This document shows, in pieces, positions 1 through 12,630 of a DNA stretch of 64,000 nucleotides. The position numbers and the translations under genes were made by a program. Location of the stretch: the NCBI GenBank assembly GCA_028023455.1, contig JAQFVV010000346.1:558001-622000 (forward strand). The letters are read 5' to 3'. Numbering within the stretch: position 1 is the stretch's first letter; each line of letters begins with the position of its first letter. The notes beneath the pieces were generated by a model. It saw only the letters and a list, made by a program, of their open reading frames with translations. It had not been told where the DNA came from and did no database searches. The stretch is from Epiperipatus broadwayi (taxonomy: Eukaryota > Onychophora > Udeonychophora > Euonychophora > Peripatidae).

Positions 1-1615
1 TACTTCCAAATATATATTAGAGATCATGTCCAATGTAGATGCAAAAATTTTGAGATTTCCTCATTCTTGTGTAATTGATGCTGTATTGCAGATCATTAAA
101 TTCAAACTGAATATGAGTTGTCTGAAGAAAACCAAAGTATTTGAAATGTGTATTAAATTTTTTTTATTGTGCTACAAATTTTTCCCCCATATATATTGCA
201 TTTAGTTTTTGATAAATTTTCCAATGCTGACCTTTAATTGTTTATTCAACAAATAATTTTAATTCTTATCCAGAAAACATTAAGTTTATATTCATATCTT
301 AGACAAATTGTTTTTGTTTTGTAATACTAAATTTAAAATATTCAGGTCATTAACAACATTGAGTGTGAAGACAAAACCACTTCAGTTAAATTTAGAAACT
401 TGTCACATTACCTTCATTTCTAAAAATAATATAGTTCCCTTTTTTTTTTTTTTAGCTTACAACATTATTAAGAATTTTTCCCAAACTTAGCCATTGAACA
501 TTAATATGATATTGTATACCAATATATTCTGTATTCAATTCTTCCAGAAATATAACAAATTGTTTACAGTTAATAATCTCAGATATTGTTAATGTTAATA
601 TAAATTATGCATTGTATAAATAATAAAACCTAATCTAGAAATTGTTTGTGGATGTAATCTTAAAAGTTTTTTTTTCTTTTTTATGCAATCCAATTTTCAC
701 ATTTTCATAATTGGAGTTTTCAAGTAACAATTTATACTTCTCCAAACAATTATTTACTTTTTCCAAGCTTCATTTGTTTGCTATTTTATTGCCAAAGTTT
801 CTTTTCCCTAATTTTAAAATTTCCATGGATAGGTCTTAAAAATATAAGCAACTAGTTTATGCCTGTTTATATGCAATAGAAAAAACCAGATTATTATATA
901 TTTATAAATGAATAGGTTATTGTTTGGGTGTTCATAGTTTGAGCCTTCGGAGTGACAAACCTGGACCATGATCTATAGACAATGGGCTCCGAAGTCTGCT
1001 ATTCTACCATTATTCCAAATAAGTTAGTACTATTATATTAATTCATTTTGTAGATTAGCCTAGCTATTAATTGAGTGTTACACATTTTTGTCATTGAGTT
1101 CAACCATTGATGTGATTGTCTTCCAAAATAAGCTAATACTTTAGAATATATTTTATTCTTTTGGACGTAGTTATTTGCAAAAGGTTTGTTTTGATTGTCT
1201 TTTAAGCAATAACAAACTTTTTCTTTACAAGAGTATTACTTTTTTATTTTGTTCTACTAATAAATTTTTCTACAAATAATCTCTTTTGCTGTTTATGTCT
1301 CAGTTTTTAATTTAAGACCAGCAATTTGAATGCTTCATACTAACATATCTTTTTATGTTATATTGTTTAAATGATGATTCACTTTCTCAACAAATTCCAC
1401 TTGTGTTAAAAATATTTTTTGTTCACCATTCTTTATTGATAGATTGATTTTTTTTGCTTTATTTACCTTTATTTTATTTTTTACTTCATTTGAATTATGA
1501 AATATGATCTCTATTAGCTCATTTGCAATTTGATTGTGTTGAACAAATTGATATTTGTGTGAGATAATATTAGTGTCAACCAATGGGACTTCTAAGAGTA
1601 GACTTTTCTAATCTA
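1..1615. other. A+T-rich non-coding sequence
   Basis: No gene or named element. A slightly GC-richer piece at about 935-1000 may be a transposon scrap but was not identified. The open frame at 1353-1583 on the minus strand lies downstream of the hAT relic and has biased, low-complexity content. Confidence 0.5.
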
Positions 1616-1619
1616 AAAA

Positions 1620-2780
1620 AAATACAAGAGCTGAGTACACTGAATCGACCAATGTGCAGCAAAAAAATATAAATAAACTCATCAAAATATGCATGTTTAC
1701 ATATCCAAATTGACAAGATATAATGTTTAATTCTTATTAAATTATTCAAATGTTCATTATCTAGTCCATTATGGGATTTTGATTTATTGCATTAAACTAA
1801 AACCACATTCACAATGAGCACTGTTATCTTGAAAAGTTGGATAAATATTGAAAAGTGCTGACAGTTTTTTATATTCTGGATCTTTTAAGACGTAACTAAA
1901 TCATTAAATGTTCAATTAATTCCAATTTTATATTTTTCATTTACTAAAAATTTTATATTCCAAAATTATATCTAAGCTTATATAGTTATTATAGATTCAT
2001 ATTTTACAAATAAACATTTTAGATTATCTTTTCCATGCTCTATGTTTAAATTATTTTTTTTTAAAAATCCAAGGCATTCCAGTCATTTATATCTTCATCT
2101 AGAAATCTATTATCCAAATGATTACAAAGCAGTTGAGCAAATTTTAAGTATTAGTGAAGTCTCTATATAATCATTGGAATCTGAAGTTGTTTGACCATCC
2201 AAAGTTCAGCAGACACTGTCTAGATATTATGCTCTTAAGTTATTAATTTTTGCCTTTGCAAATTGTGTGCCTCCATTGAAGATAAATTAGTTCTTTACAA
2301 AGTTTTGTTTAATGTTGATAATTCCTCAAATAAATTTTGAAAAGAATCACACACGCTTCCTAATATTGAGCATTTTTAAAGACGTTATTTTACTTATTCG
2401 GTCATTGAATTCTTCATCTTGTTTTGTGCAGGAATCTATTATAATGTCATAATTTCTTACCAGATCATTTAATACAAAATATGTGGCTACTGTCTTACTT
2501 TGAGAGGTCTGAATGATATAAGATCAATTTCTGACATATATATATATAAGTTTTTCAATTCTTGTAGATGATCTATTAAACCTTGTTTATATTGTCTTAA
2601 AAGGATTTCCATATCCTTAATAAATGGAACCTGTTTTCATGCATTATCTATTCAGAGATCTTTTGCCACACAGTACTATTGACCTAAATGTGAAACATCA
2701 TCTCATAGACGAGCAGACACATCATTTGTCGTTTTTGCTAACATTACAGATTCTCTATCAGAGGTAAACATAACCGTTTT
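1620..2780 (-). mobile_element. Degenerate hAT-type transposase (C-terminal part)
   Basis: Read on the minus strand in shifting frames, this stretch shows pieces of a hAT transposase C-terminal dimerisation region. They include a stretch like LSALFNIYPTFQDNSAHCEC followed by GFSLM (around 1790-1850, reading down), then NGLDNEHLNNLIRIKHY and a HAYFDEFIYIF-like piece (1660-1770). hAT dimerisation regions, including ZNF862-like ones, have the pattern ERGFS-L-(M/N)-IK, R-L, L-LM-I, FD-A. Upstream pieces such as NHLDNRFLDEDI (around 2090-2130) also fit. Stops and frameshifts are frequent, so it is dead. N-terminal BED and catalytic blocks were not recognised. Its upstream limit is unclear and could reach about 3.8 kb. 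Confidence 0.5.
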
Positions 2781-5700
2781 TTGTAAGTCAAGATTATTTT
2801 TTCAATTTCTATTACAAAAGAATGACTATCACATCATAATGCTGTCAAATTTTATGTGGTAGCTGGATTCAAATTTTGGTCTGTGTTTTTTTTTTTTTCT
2901 ACCAAAATATTTGTACTTTCATTAACTATCAAATGAAGATGTTCGGATTTCATTAATAATTTCCTATGTCCAACTAAATTTATACATTCTATAAATTCAA
3001 AGAGATAATTCTTTCTATATGTGCCATGATTTGGGAATATTAACTTTTTCCTATATGATTATGTCTAGATTGCACAGAAAGTATTGATTAATTGATAATT
3101 TCTAAGATAACATCTATTAGATTTATAATCATGTTTTTGTCCAGTTTTTTGAGTTCAGTGTTTTTTAATCTGACTTTATGATTTTATGGGTTTTCAATTA
3201 AAATTCTCAAAATTCCCTCCATTGTTTTTATTTTGGATAGCAATAACTGAATCAGTATGAGATTTTTGAATTAAATGGAACTTTAAATAGTCTTATTTTC
3301 CATTGGGCCCATTTTTTACTAGTAGTAAATTTACTGTCTGAATTTGACTGACAATATATTCTACAAGTAACATATCTATTTTGTTTCAATAACTAAAAAC
3401 ATTTCCAAGCTTAATTTTTGTTGACAGGGGTGATATTTCTGTTTCAACTAATTGAGAAAGGCATTCATGTTTAAATTTATTTTTATATATTTTTAGATTG
3501 ACTCTATGAATAATTAGATTGACTTGCTGAACATTTCAACATTAATAGAGGCCAAAATAAAATATTTACATTTTGGATTTTTTTTTTATTACAATAATAA
3601 CAAAAAGTTTCAGATGTATCAAACATCCTGCCTCTGCGATGCCTTGTGGTGGAAAGGCTGTGCTCAGTCAGTACTGTTAAATATAGGCCAAAATATAATA
3701 GTATTAAAATCTATTTTTAGTTGTTTCAGTTGCCGGAACACATCACTATTAAACTTAAGTCCCTGTACAAAAATTTCTTTTCCCACCTCATAAATTTTAT
3801 TTATTAATCCTTTTTATCAAAAGCATTCACTTGAATTCATCTTTATGTATGTAAACATAAAACAAATGGATGAATACTTTGAATATTGGAATATCTGGAG
3901 TGTAGAGAAGCTGTTGTGCAGTGTGTAGGAGGGAATATTGGTGATGACTTATTTTTCCTATGAATATTTAAAGACTGCTGAGGTTAACATAACATTAAAT
4001 CAGATTCATTAAATTTATTAAAATAAAATGAACAAACCAGTTTAAAATTGAGAGTGTTTATATATAAATTGTTTGTTTATAACCAGTAAAGTTGCTGTAC
4101 ACTTTTTTTAATGATAAACTTTAATTTTTTTTTTACATCAAACTTGGCAGCCTTACTAAAATGATGTTTAGGTTGACATTATTTACAAGGGCTTCATGAA
4201 ATAATTCCAAGGATCATATGGGTTGTGATTTGTCCATTTCTAATGTATAACAAGTACATGAAATTAATTATTTTTAATTCTGTTTAGGAATATGTATTCA
4301 CATATTTTTAAAATTATTATTGGGAATTATTGTTGTTACAATATTTTGATTTACATACTGGTTCATTAATAAATTTTTGGAATCTCTTTGTTTTTTCGGT
4401 TTTTGATTTTTATTTGAAAAAAAAAGTCTTTAATTTTTAAACCAAACATCTCTCATTTATATGTGCAATATATATATAACAAAAATGTCAACAATTAAGA
4501 TACCAATCTTGATATTTCTTTTTTTTTGGGGGGGGGGGGGGATTTATACGCTGTGGATTTTTGCTTTGTGGTATGTAATTATTTGGAAAACTTTGGTAAT
4601 TTTAATTATAATAGTGCATCAGGATTGTAACCATTTTCTCATGTCATAAAAATGCAAAAAGTGAGCAGCAGTAATTAAAAGATTACAAATGTTGGAAAAT
4701 ACTGTGGCCTGTGTATTGAAATACATTCAAGAGAAATGGAGAGAATTATAGTATTGATAATCCAAGGTAAAATTTTATCATGTAAATATATTTTTAAAAT
4801 TATTATATTCCATTTGGACTACATAGTTAATTTCTCACTTGCAAGTAGAGTGTGAAAAAATACAATGTTGTTTAAAATTTCATAGCCATTTTAAAAATTA
4901 GTTTTCATGTGAGAAATATATTTAAATTGAAATCCTAAACGTTGATCAGTTTCAGTAGTAGAATTATAATTTTTGATAAAGCGAAGAAAAATTTTTCATA
5001 GATATATTTTAGATTAATTAAATTTCATTTGTGCCATGTATTTAAAGGAAATTTTAAAAGTTGATCAAATTCAGTGATAGAACGGATCGTAAAAAGTTAT
5101 ATTTTTTGCAATTATTTCTATTGATAAACTCGTATTATTATTTGCAGTGTAAAATGAGTTGGTAATCATTTGCATTTAAATATTGTATAAACATATATAT
5201 GTCATGGGGACTATATATTGCATCAATCTTGATGAACTTTGTATTTTTCTCTTGCCTTTTTTTTTTTAATGGCATTTGTTTTAAAAACTGATAATTTTCA
5301 GTAAAAAAATGCATTACAATAATAATTTTTACTTGAGCAAATTGCAGGTGAAGAAAGAGAAAACCAAATAATGAAAATTATCAATTACAATCACTTATAT
5401 TCCTGAATTTGATTGGCTTTTAAGATTTCAGTTTAAATGTATTTCTTATATGATAAACTAAAATTTTAAAATAGTTCTGAAATTTTAATGTCCTGGTATG
5501 TTACAAACGAAATTTAATTAATTTATTTATTTCATAAAGAAAGTTAAAATTTAAATCATTCAAAGTAAAACCATTTTATTTGACATATGTTTATAAAAAT
5601 GTGTTACAATAGTCATTTTTAACTTCTGTTGATAACTCATACATTTTTGTTTTATGTAAATATTACTTAAATATATTTTAATTATCAATTACATTATATT

Positions 5701-8700
5701 CTTTTAAGATTTGTAGTGAACAACTAGGATAAATACTAGAGTTATAAAACAAAAGAATTCAGGAATATTAATCCATTATCTATTACATCTATAAATTTGA
5801 AACTTTGTGTTTGTTTGTTACTTAATAACTCCACAAATATTGCTCCAATCTTCATGAATCGTGCATGATTTTCTTTTTTTTTCTTCCTTTTTTGGACTTT
5901 TACTTTATGGTACTTAATTTTAAAAAAGTTGATTTTTTTTTTTTTTTTAACATAAGTGAAGCTTTAGGGACAGCTAGTAGACATTTAAAAATAATTTTTA
6001 TATAATTAAAAATATTGCAACTCAATGAATTAAGAATATCTTTTTTAAAATATGATTCATGCTATAGAAATAGATTTTGTGGTTTTAATAGAAAGTGACA
6101 TTTTTACTAATTATGAACTTGTGTTTTTAGGAGAAAAGACAATCTTTTTAATAGTTTGTTTATTAGAATATATTTTAATTGCTAATTATGAAGTATTCTT
6201 AGTAAATAAGCATAAATAATAGATATTATGTCAGCAAAGTATCAGAAAATTGAATATTTATTGACAAATTAAAAAAAAAAAAATCTGAAATTTACATTAA
6301 GAATTGCTAATATTGGTACAGTGTTTAAATGTTTTTAGAATGTCAAGGACAAGATTTTTATCACAAAAAATGGAAAAACTACGAATTAGATAATTGAATG
6401 TTTATTTCAAAAGCTTGAAATGCAAAGTCTTAATTTACAATTCTCAGACTTTGTTATTAAATATGAATCACAGTGAAGGTTTTGAACAAAATTGTATTGA
6501 ATTGGTTATGTAAAAGACATATACTATGCAAAAAGCTTAGTACTATGATGATGAGGTCAGTTTAATTTCTATCTTGGGGGGGGGGGTTTGACAGTAGCAT
6601 TTTATTGCTGATCAAAATTTTTATAACGATTGTAAAAGCAAGTTTTTTATTAGTCAATTTAATTATTTGAAAATGAATGTGTAATATTTATACATTTTAT
6701 ATAGTGTGCACTATAATTTTTTTTAACTGTTTGATAGTCTTATGTTAACTCTGCATAGTAGTAGGGATGCATTTCATCAGTCATAAATATTCTAATACAA
6801 TCATTTAATAGTATGATTTTTTATAGAAATATTTTATTTGATGAGATTTTAAAATTTGTTAAATATTTTTGAATAAATTAAACATTGTTTATATTTTTTT
6901 ATATTTATAAAAATGATTTATTTTTTATAAATCATTTGTGTTATTGAGTCAAATATTTCACTTTTTGGGAATAGCTTTTTAAATCTAAAATTTTCCATTA
7001 GATAGATATTTTAACAAAATTATGTGGATTAGAAATTATTTTTATTTATTTATTTGTAAAAATAATTTATTTATTTTTCTTATGTATTTTATCTAGAACA
7101 AAATTTTGCTTTGCAGAACCATTTACTACTTTGAGAGGTGATTTGACTTCAGTGCAATGCAGGTTTTATCTTATTAAGCCTATATTTCAGAGAAGTTTTT
7201 ATTTATTTATATATAGAAAGCTCTTGTTTTCTTTCTGAGTTTTTAACATAATCTTTATTTTTTTAAATCCATTATAGTATTCATTCAAATTCTTTTTTTT
7301 TTTAAAAAAAAAAAGGTAGTAATAATTGAAAAGATACTAAGTAAAAGTTAGAGAGTATTAAAAAAAAGAAAAAGAAATGTTAGGCAAAAGTTAAAAATTA
7401 TTCTTTTCATTGATCTCCACAGGTTTTTTTAAAATTCATAATCTATAGGATAAGAGTACACCATCTGTTTTTTTTTCTTATCAAAAAGAATCTTTGTTGT
7501 TGTGAGATTGAATTTTTTGTATAGGAAATATTACTAACATTAATGTTTACTGCACTTCTATTGTTATAAATATTTTTCTGCATAATGTAGTTTGAATAAA
7601 GATACCTTGTTACGTGAGAGTGCTGTAGTGAAAATTACAGTATAGAAATATTTATTAAGTAGAGAATCTCTAGTTTAATGAATAACTAATAAAAATTATT
7701 AATACTTTGTTTTTTATTTTGTAAATACACAATGCTTACTTAGAGAGTTATTTATAAATTGTTTTTGTAATTAGTTTTAATTTTTGTATGTATAAAGTTT
7801 ATATTTTGTATTTTAATAAATAAATGAATGTACTTTTTCATAAATAAAAATAATTTGCTGTAATAGTTATAATAATAGGACCAAAAACAGTTACTGTTTT
7901 AATTACTATAACAAACTATTATTCATGTTAGATTGTCAATTGTCACAATAATCTGCTTTACGTATTAAAAAGTAAATAAGGCATTTAAAAATTAATAAAC
8001 AATAATTGTAATGGTAAATTGGAATGCTGTGCTAAAATTAGTAAGTGGGGAAATTATATAAAATATTTTGGATTAAGGTTTTAAAAAATGAGGGGAGTAT
8101 GTTGTAAAAAAATTATATTGATAATAATGAATACAAAGTTTTAAAATCATAAGAGAATTTAATTTATAGTTCATTTATGGAAGCAGATATTATTTAAATT
8201 AAATATTAATTCATAATTATATTATAATATCAAGAATTTTACTTTTGTGCATCTTGCAGCAAATGACTATCGATAAAATCAGTTTATGTCAATAATTCTA
8301 AATATTGAACTTTTTTAACAAAATAAACAGATAAAAAAGGAAAAAAAAAATTGTTTGCATTGATAAAAGATTATTAGTAAAATGATAGGATTTAAAGGTA
8401 TAGGAGTCACTGTACTTGGTCTTCAAGTTCAATGTAGAGTTCAAATTTGAATGGAACTCGAATAAATAAATGTCTATCTAACTTTTGTTAACTGGAGGAT
8501 AAAATACTATTAGTGTGACATACTATTATCATGGTTACTTTATTACCAATGAGTTGAGAAGAGAAATAAGTAAAACTAGAAATTTTAGTTTAGTGGCAAG
8601 AAAACAAAAAAATAAAGCAATAAAATAAAAGTTTGAAGAAATACATAGTAATCCACAGAAACTTTATTAGGAAAAATAGATTAGATACAATGTTTTGTAT

Positions 8701-10200
8701 AATAAAAATAACAAACTAGCTCTAAAAAAAAATGCAATCAAGATTGAATGCAATAGTTTAATAATGGAAACTATTGTAAAAGGTTATGTCTAAGGTAAAT
8801 GATAGAAAGTTCAGTGGTTGATGGGGTTGCACTTTAATTGTTCTTGATTATAAAGAATATGTGAGACGTCAGTATTTGCTATATAATATTTATTTCAGTA
8901 AATGCTAATTGATTTTTTTTTGAGAACATTTTCACAAAGTTTTATTGTAATGGAGATTAGAATTTTCAAGCAATTTATATATATATATGATTTTATCAAT
9001 AGTTTTAAACAGAATGATTTGTAATAAATTACATTATTTTATCTGAGAATTAAAGATTTAGAAAAATGGGAGGGATTAATATTTAAAAGGAAAAATTTAG
9101 ATTGGGAAAAAAATTATTTGTTGCTTGATGATCATGTTCCATCATTTATGTATATATTAATATAATTATTATTATTCATATATACAGTGGAATTACGATG
9201 TCTGCTATATTTTGTTGACAAACCTTATTTATAATAGATTGTGTATTGTTAATTGAAATGCAAACTTAATGTGCCATATTTTTATTTTTTAAATAAAATG
9301 AATAGCAAAATGTCCAACTTTCATCTCAATTAAATACAGTCTGAATGATATCCTTTTTTTTTTCTCCAATAACTTTTTTTTAATCAAAATGAAATTATTA
9401 GTAGCCTTGTTTTCATCAGATGTTATCCTCTAGTTGTTTTGAAGCCTGTATTGACTTTATAGGTTATTCTTACATTTTGTTATGCAAAATACAATATATC
9501 ATATTTGGAAAATATAATAAAGAAAAAGAGCTACTGCTGTATTGTACAATTCATGAATTTTATTGGTTTTTTTTTTTTAAATAAAAAACAGGTCATGTTC
9601 ATGGAAAAAATTGTGTTGTTTTATTGTTAAATGTATTAAATTTATAAATTGTAATTTTTTTTTGGGGGATAGTATATAACTGAAATAGTGTATATTGATC
9701 ACAGTATAATTTGTGCTTTACCATAGATATCGATTGTAAAATTATCCGACATAATATAACATAATTTTTGTTCATGTACAAATGATTATTATTCCTATTG
9801 CAGATTTAGCTTATTATTCTGATGTTTATGCGAGCATAATTTTAAAACTATAATAGAAATCCGAGTAAAATTCAAAATCAAATACCAAATTATGGTCATT
9901 CATCAAATGTACAAAGATGTATATGGTTGCAAAAGAAAATTTATTATTAACTAAAAGAAGTCTTTTTGATTTCTTGTTGAGGTGTTAAAAAGTCAGAGAC
10001 AGCATATATTCTTTGACATGCAATTGTTATTTATCATATGGTTACTCACATGATTAGCAATCACACAGATAGGCTGCTGATTAAATCTTACGGGCCAGTG
10101 TGATTAATTTGGGGTTTTAATCAAAATATTACCCACCCACCCCCGAAATGTGATTTTTTTTAAGAATTCATTCATAATTTTCTTGAAAGCAGAATTGTAG
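2781..10200. other. A+T-rich non-coding sequence with unidentified transposon scraps
   Basis: No gene seen. It contains homopolymer runs, including a G14 tract (4528-4541) and a G11 tract (6576-6586). The minus strand of 3620-3790 reads for about 45 codons without a stop and may belong to the hAT relic. A piece ending GGGACAGCTAG at about 5968-5978 looks like the 3' end of some Helitrons. Nothing else stands out. Confidence 0.5.
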
Positions 10201-12180
10201 CTACTATTGTTTAATGCAGTATCAATTTTCAATGGCTATGCTGTTTGAGCAAGACAATAATCCCAGAATCAGTACGTAAAATAATCAAAAATTATGATCA
10301 ACACTTTTGGGAAGCTTTAAGGTTATCAATCACTAAATGGCAGACACTGAGTGTTTTGAAAAATATCAGTTTTTTGAATATAATCTGTTATTTGGAACTT
10401 ACCTTTATATTTTGCAACATAAATATAAGAAAGAACTGTAACATATTAAAAGGATCATTGTCAGATTTTGTGGAATTGGTAACAAGAAGAATGAACATAC
10501 TCGCAAATATTGCAATTGAAAGGAAATTAGATTTTATTATAAATGAAAGTTGAGTATTATCACAGAGATGAGGGTTATACCAAAAGGGCAAAATATATAT
10601 TAATTAATTTACTGGAAGATAGGAAAGGCAGATGTTTTATTTATTTTTGCACACATTCTTAATCATTTTGGCAAAGAATTGGGACAATAAATTGCAACTT
10701 TTCAATGAAGAACAGGAATATGTTTGAAAGTTGAAAACTGTGATTAATTTAGATATGGAGACAATCTGCAAATATGCTGAATAGATTCAACATAAATAAT
10801 CATCAATTAATTAGATACAAAATATATGCTAATGTAAAATTTTAAGGTGTAAATAATTTAGAAAATAAGTAATGATATTAAAAGAAAATATAACAAATTG
10901 CAAAAAAAAAAATAAAAGAATAGGTAAATACCATCTTTTTATGGAAAGTTATGATAGCAATAAAAGCCAAGATTGTATGATTACAAAAATAGGGATAGTA
11001 TCATTAAGTATTTGGAAGAATATTACAGATTTATAAAATAATGAAAACAGGATAATGAAGTAGCTTATACACTGATAGTACTACCACTTATTTTAAATGA
11101 GATCAGATATATTCTATGAAGAATGTAAAAAACTTAAGAAATGATGAAGTAGATATTTCAAAAGAAGTGAAGAAACAGGAAAATTACTGGCAAAATTATA
11201 GTAATGATATATCAGATGACTTGGAAGACTGCAATTATATAAATTGCAGTTGTATCAGATTTCTAGCCATTAGTTTATATACTAAAATCATTGCAATGAG
11301 ATATATATATATATATAGAGAGAGAGAGAACTTGCCAAGCTAATTGGATTTCCCATTTAATTATTACACAGTTATCCACATCTAAATATTAAAAGATAGG
11401 GACAATGAGTGTGAGTTCCTATTTTACGTAATATTTGCAGATTCTGAAGTTTTGACTCATTATGGCATAGATCCATACTATTGAAAAATTATGAAAATGC
11501 AATTACCATGGTTAGATTATGTGGTAACTCAAAACTTAACATTGATAAAAATTTTGTGTTATTAAAACTTTCTACTGCAGTTTTAAATACGTGGTGAAAT
11601 AAAATTGGAAGGAAGAAAGATGAAAATTAAATAAAGATTATTCAAATTCTGGATTTTGCACGATTTGGATTATTTACTAATCACACCTGTTATGTTACAA
11701 GAACTATTATTTTTCAAAAAGGACACAAGAATTGATAATAAGAAATAGAAGTTGAAAATGAGGAATTATTTTGATCAAATATTGTTATAGATGGAAAATT
11801 GGTGAAATGTCTAATATAGTATTCAAAAAAATTTAACCATATGCCTGAAAAGAAAAAAAAAGTTTTTAATAAAACAGTTAATGAATTTGAGACATGGGAT
11901 TCTCAGTAAAAAATAATTATGAACTGAAAACAAATGAGAGATTTTTATTAGGATTAATAAGAGGGATTGAAAATAAAATATATGGGTGAAAAAATAAACA
12001 AATCTTACAACATTTTGAAAATTAATATAATGAATTAGTAGTGGATGGTCATGTTGCAGGGATGACTACTAATATTCTTAAAGTATACCCAAGAAATAAT
12101 TACAAAACCTAGAAAGAGTCTATATGTGAGATATATTTGCTGGAATGTTATGGAAAAGAGAAACTATTGACTGGAAATAT
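10201..12180 (+). other. Protein-like debris, possibly an old retroelement (unidentified)
   Basis: This stretch has more coding-like composition than its surroundings, and several short open pieces lie on the plus strand. Examples are 10245-10553 (a 102-codon frame with ESVRKIIKNYDQHFWEALR) and 11116-11343 (with a lysine- and asparagine-rich start). I do not recognise a domain. It sits directly beside a LINE relic of opposite orientation, so ancient transposon sequence is the likeliest explanation. It is not a host gene by anything I can see. Confidence 0.3.
11301..11329. repeat. Compound (AT)n(AG)n microsatellite
   Basis: A TA-dinucleotide run passes directly into an AG run. The same compound arrangement recurs at 38721-38745. 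Confidence 0.85.
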
Positions 12181-12626
12181 TCAAATATTTTTGCAAAGAC
12201 TAATGTTTTGATACTATCATCAACATCTAAAATCGCTTTTAAATCCAGCTTGTTCTTTTGATTGCTTAAAATCTGAAGTTGATTGCAGATGTTATAATTA
12301 TCTTAGTAAAAATTTTGTCTAAAACTGATAAAAGACTGATAGGTCTGTAATTTTTAATATCTTCTTAATCACTTTTTTAAATATCAAAATTATTACTGCA
12401 TTTTTCAATTCGTCTGGTACATCTTTGATATATAATTTTGCCAATCGTTTTTTTTTTTATTTTTTCATCTGCATTTTTTAAGATAGTCATAATTCCATCA
12501 TTATCTAGAACTTTTTTTTCTTCATAGATTTAATTCCATTTCTTACTTCATTTAAAATTCTGGGCAATTCAGATGTAGTATTTGATAGTATGTCTGTATA
12601 TATATTTTTATTAAAATTAATTAGGT
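12181..12626 (-). mobile_element. RTE-like non-LTR retrotransposon relic (reverse transcriptase part)
   Basis: On the minus strand, interrupted frames read NEVRNGIKSMKKKKVLDNDG and then ILKNADEKIKK. They continue as DVPDELKNAVIILIFKK, and a frame change further on gives a block like ITDLSV/LSVLDKIFTKII. These match the N-terminal blocks of LINE reverse transcriptases: A-x-N-G-K-A-x-G-x-D-G-I, P-x-x-W-K-x-A-x-I-x-x-x-x-K-K, and N-Y-R-P-I-S-L-L. The YRPIS equivalent is damaged. No YADD box is present in this piece. Its 5' side stops at the 3157-bp element that begins at 12631, suggesting a nested insertion. RTE is the best guess for the clade. Confidence 0.6.
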
Positions 12627-12630
12627 CATG

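Noticed and set aside
3524-3793. 89-codon plus-strand frame with several cysteines
   Set aside because: Cysteine spacing fits no known finger, and the minus strand of the same region is more plausible as part of a transposase relic.
10245-10553. 102-codon frame as a host gene
   Set aside because: Composition is partly protein-like but there is no motif, no promoter or splice support, and it sits in transposon debris.
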